From assembly GCF_000003605.2 (NCBI RefSeq), contig NW_003106105.1:37058-47087 (forward strand): 10,030 bases of DNA. Direction: 5' to 3'. Positions 7,211-10,030 of this stretch are shown here, one piece after another. The first letter of the stretch is position 1. The number at the start of each line of letters is the position of its first letter. This stretch comes from Saccoglossus kowalevskii (lineage: Eukaryota; Hemichordata; Enteropneusta; Harrimaniidae). The translations under genes and the position numbers were made by a program. The notes under the pieces are model-generated. The model had not been told where the DNA came from and made no database searches. It saw only the letters and a list, made by a program, of their open reading frames with translations.

Positions 7211-7651
7211 ATTGACTGGGTATATTATGTGATTTGCTAGCAGGATTGACTGGGTATATTATGTGATTTGCTAGCAGGATTGACTGGGTATATTATGTGA
7301 TTTGCTAGCAGGATTGACTGGGTATATTATGTGATTTGCTAGCAGGATTGACTGGGTATATTATGTGATTTGCTAGCAGGATTGACTGGGTATATTATTG
7401 ATTTGCTAGCAGGATTGACTGGGTATATTATGTGATTTGCTAGCAGGATTGACTGGGTATATTATGTGATTTGCTAGCAGGATTGACTGGGTATATTATG
7501 TGATTTGCTAGCAGGATTGACTGGGTATATTATGTGATTTGCTAGCAGGATTGACTGGGTATATTATGTGATTTGCTAGCAGGATTGACTGGGTATATTA
7601 TGTGATTTGCTAGCAGGATTGACTGGGTATATTATGTGATTTGCTAGCAGG
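7211..7651. repeat. 34-bp minisatellite, 13 nearly identical copies
   Basis: Thirteen head-to-tail units start at 7211, 7245, 7279, 7313, 7347, 7381, 7414, 7448, 7482, 7516, 7550, 7584 and 7618. Each reads ATTGACTGGGTATATT then ATGTGATTTGCTAGCAGG. Twelve are identical and the unit at 7381 lacks one base (TATTATTG for TATTATGTG). After 7651 the next unit starts (ATT) but breaks off. The homogeneity indicates very recent expansion or conversion. The array lies in the PIGK intron upstream of the exon at 7030-7141, and its unit is unrelated to the 25-bp unit. Confidence 0.99.
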
Positions 7652-8465
7652 ATTAAGCACATACAATAAAAATGAGATCAGTTTGCACAATAACTAATAA
7701 AAAAGTAATTGTCAATATAACATAAGCTTGCTTTAATTCCCCCAAGGTAGTCAAAATCACAAAACTTTATGTCAGTGAAAATTTCTCTGGGATTCTACAA
7801 TCATGTCTATGACTTTCCGGAACTTTGTCTCTACAAAAGCAATGCATAAATAATTCAACCAAAAACCAAATCGTGAAAACTTCTAGGGTAAAAATGAAAG
7901 AAAAGAATTTCTGTGTACTGAGCGTATTAGAGGCATTTAGCTGTACCTAAATATCTGCGGGGAAGATTTATAGGAAATACTAAAACCATATTTTTACAAT
8001 CTGGAAATCACAGATTTAAAAGAAAAACTTCTATTGAAATGAAGCAAATTCCAGACCTTTATTTACATTTATGTAATTAATATTACAAGAATTACAATGT
8101 ACAACCTTAAAATAATCAGAACACATGTATCAACTTTTATTGAAACGTGATGAGTGGTTGTTTTTATTTTTGATCATTGACTAGGGTGCCTAATTGGCTA
8201 TTGAATAAATTGTGATAATATAGCTTATCTTCAGATTATATCTTGTTTGGTAATAGCAAACAGTGCAAAATGTAACAGCAGGTTTATATGTGTTTTTTTA
8301 GTATTATAGGTGTTCAAATGTGAGAAATATTATTTCTTTTTCCTATCTCATACCTTGAAGCACAAGAAAATAGAATAGAGCATAATACACAGTTTTCATA
8401 AAGAGGGCGCAAATCCAGTCACATGTTATTTTATGATCAAAATCAAGGCTAGTGAGTATAGCAAC
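7652..8465. other. AT-rich non-coding DNA
   Basis: No exon, RNA or repeat family is recognised in this stretch, and no further PIGK exon is visible on the minus strand. It is AT-rich with stops in every frame, and is likely the continuation of the PIGK intron up to the transposon relic. Near its end AGAGGGCGC (8402-8410) is a small GC-rich island with no assigned role. Confidence 0.5.
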
Positions 8466-8716
8466 CAGGGTTGCCAATATGTAAACATTGCCACCGCGGG
8501 TACTTTAAAAGTTTTATAGTTGAAAGTACATGGACGTCTCTTTTCGGATTGTTTTTTGGAAGCCGCTTTATTCTGCTGATAGTTTTCACAAAAATGGGTA
8601 AGATTATTATTTTGTTACTGTTAATGTCTTTGTTTTTCTGTGTCCAATGGTTTTCGTTGTTAAAACGCCAGAAAGCCAGTCATTTTCCATGACTCCCAAG
8701 GAGTTAACTTAGTTAC

Positions 8717-8752
8717 ACCATGGAAGGTACTAACGTTAGTACCTTCCACGGT
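8717..8752. repeat. Long near-perfect palindrome
   Basis: Positions 8721-8748 form a perfect 28-base palindrome without a spacer (arm TGGAAGGTACTAAC). With one mismatch it extends to 8717-8752. It can form a cruciform. It lies about 250 bases before the THAP remnant, within the presumed transposon leader, and could be a subterminal transposase-binding structure or a scar of an inverted duplication. Confidence 0.85.
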
Positions 8753-8879
8753 TACTTTTTACAACTATTCATTTAGTTTAATCCCAGCAGTCCATTACGA
8801 ATAAAAAAAATGATTCCATGGCTTGATTTACATATAACAACGTGATATCACCGGCCTCACATCATCCTTGTACGCTTAC

Positions 8880-8897
8880 CCGGAAGTCCCTTTATAA
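8880..8897 (+). promoter_or_regulatory. ETS-like site and TATA-like word, possible transposon promoter
   Basis: ACCCGGAAGT ends at 8887 and contains the full ETS-family core CCGGAAGT. TTTATAAC follows at 8891-8898. Both stand about 100 bases upstream of the THAP start codon at 8993, a position that suits a core promoter of the transposase gene. This rests on motif matching only. Confidence 0.25.
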
Positions 8898-8992
8898 CAC
8901 GATATACATGGCGTTACTAGTATGCTGTTGATTATTTCTATGTTTCACTATAAAATTCTTTACTTATATTGCAGTGCATATTTGGGTAGACC

Positions 8993-10030
8993 ATGCCCAC
9001 AGTTTGCTGTGTACCGTTTGGTTGATGGACATAACGTTTCATTTTTTAGTTTCCCTAAAAATAAAAACATTTTAAAGCAATGGATCCATGCAATAGAAAG
9101 AGATCCCGGCAAGAACTTCAAACTGAACAGCTAAACGAAAATATGCTCCCTGCATTTCACAGAAAAAGACTTTAAGTATACTCTGGCAAAGAAGAGATTT
9201 TTAGTACATAATGCAGTGCCATAATGTTTTAAGTGGTCGAATCAAAGACACCTAGAAGAAATCAAGGGATGAAGCATGCAAACGTATTTGTAGTCAAAAC
9301 AACGTCGCAGATACCACAACAACCACTATAAACGAAACTGGCAAAAATATTGAAAAATGTGTTGAAGAAAAAAACAACTTGACAAAATAAGACAACTCGA
9401 GTAATAACTCAAGTTATAAGTAAAAATAGTACAACAATAAAATCACTGGAAAATGTCAAGGAGCTTAAGAAATCAAAAAAGAACGTTATGAATATAAATC
9501 AAATACTTAAAAATGAAATTGAAAGTTTAAATAGTCAATTAGAAACTTTAGAAAACAAATGCAGACAGAATGAGCTTAGTGTAAGAAGATTTTTAAATTC
9601 AGATGAAAGTATACAATTTTATACTGGGTTTCCATGTACTTCTTATTTTTAAATTTATTTGAATTTTTAGATACAGGAGAGAATGCAGAAAATATTATTT
9701 ATTGGAAGCGTAGTAATCAAACATGTGGATTGCAATATGATTTATGTGGTCACAATGACAATAACAACAATAATAAGTTAGGAAGACCAAAGAAATTGGA
9801 GTCTCTTGATGAATTCTTTCTTGTTATGTGTCGACTAAGACAAGGGTTCCCCGAATATCATCTTTCATTTCTATATAATAATTCAGTATCAACAGTGAGT
9901 TGCATAGTTATTACTTGGATAAATTATATGTATCTGAAATTAGGTAGTTTGGATATCTGGCCTACCCGGCAAGTAATAACAGATACCATGCCATTGTCAA
10001 TGAGGGAGAAATACCCCTCATGCAGAGTAA
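8993..10030 (+). pseudogene. THAP-domain DDE transposase, broken, 3' truncated by window
   Basis: The likely original start is the ATG at 8993, giving MPTVCCVP, the usual THAP N-terminus with the first zinc Cys. That frame hits a stop at 9023-9025, before the second zinc Cys, and the family sequence continues one frame over from 9021 as VDGHNVSFFSFPKN...KQWIHAIERDPGKNF, so a small deletion removed the second Cys. An in-frame stop at 9132 precedes TKICSLHFTEKDF, which carries the zinc C-x2-H pair. Another stop at 9222 follows AVP. The linker changes frame near 9265 and again near 9383. A coiled coil (NINQILKNEIESLNSQLETL) runs from about 9491 to 9580, followed by IQFYTGFP. A one-base loss in the T run at 9646-9650 shifts to the last frame, open from 9634 to the window end (132 codons). 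That part has an Asn-rich linker, GRPKKLESLDEFFLV, a helix-turn-helix and LGSLDIWP, matching HTH_Tnp_4. The window ends at CRV, just before the family's first catalytic Asp. It is dead as a transposase. Confidence 0.9.

Larger units (their letters stand above)
8466..10030 (+). mobile_element. THAP-DDE DNA transposon relic, partial
   Basis: CAGGGTTGCCA at 8466-8476 resembles the terminal sequences of many eukaryotic DNA transposons and lies about 530 bases upstream of the transposase remnant, so it is a candidate left end. A 28-base perfect palindrome (8721-8748) lies in the leader region. The coding remnant at 8993-10030 identifies the element as a cut-and-paste transposon with a THAP DNA-binding domain and a DDE_Tnp_4-type transposase. 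That architecture fits the ISL2EU/IS4EU-type elements, an inference from domain order only. The right end, target duplication and any second gene lie outside the window. It is oriented opposite to PIGK. The left boundary is uncertain. Confidence 0.55.

Noticed and set aside
5987-7651. CRISPR arrays
   Set aside because: Units are directly adjacent without variable spacers, in introns of a eukaryotic gene. They are minisatellites.
8471-8692. Plus-strand 73-codon frame with a hydrophobic middle and a Met-Gly codon followed by GTAAG at 8594
   Set aside because: No domain is recognised and hydrophobicity follows from T-rich sequence. The usual THAP start is at 8993, so an upstream coding exon is not needed.

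Overview
The window looks like animal nuclear DNA, most likely from a marine invertebrate. The evidence is split coding exons with GT-AG junctions, long AT-rich introns, a THAP-type DNA transposon relic and many tandem or dispersed non-coding repeats. A mollusc-like source is a guess from repeat style (ATGGCCGCCAT motifs, TGACCTTGACC tracts). Nothing looks bacterial.

The only recognisable host gene is PIGK/GPI8, the catalytic subunit of the GPI transamidase, on the minus strand. Two consecutive internal exons are present. The upstream one (7030-7141) encodes TVENFVRVLTGRLP...IYMT. The downstream one (5551-5647) encodes the catalytic-histidine segment HGGDGFLKFQD...EQMWQKR. They join in frame through a split Gly codon. 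I could not find the exon with the catalytic Cys, or the more N-terminal exons. They should lie to the left and right of the window, so most of the window is probably PIGK intron.

Left to right: 1-414 is low-information DNA with a nested hairpin. 415-935 is an almost pure A/C irregular microsatellite. 936-2080 is AT-rich and unassigned. 2083-3531 is bracketed by two inverted copies of an ATGGC(C/G)GCCAT repeat and contains a minus-strand tRNA-like (SINE-type) A-box/B-box segment. 3640-3815 is a degenerate direct repeat. 4116-4337 is a cluster of TGACCT half-sites. 4713-5347 holds two tandem copies of a dispersed repeat. The first PIGK exon met (5551-5647) is followed by a 1,382-base intron, about 72% of which is a 25-bp minisatellite (5987-6985). 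Then come the second PIGK exon (7030-7141) and a strikingly homogeneous 34-bp minisatellite of 13 copies (7211-7651). 7652-8465 is AT-rich and empty. 8466 to the right end is a plus-strand DNA transposon relic encoding a THAP zinc finger, a coiled coil and the helix-turn-helix part of a DDE_Tnp_4-type transposase. It is broken by stops and frameshifts and is cut by the window end just before the catalytic core.

No new biological system is evident. The most notable structures are the two unrelated minisatellites bracketing one 112-base PIGK exon, with clear internal evolution in one and near-perfect homogeneity in the other, and the THAP transposase relic that has lost its second zinc cysteine.
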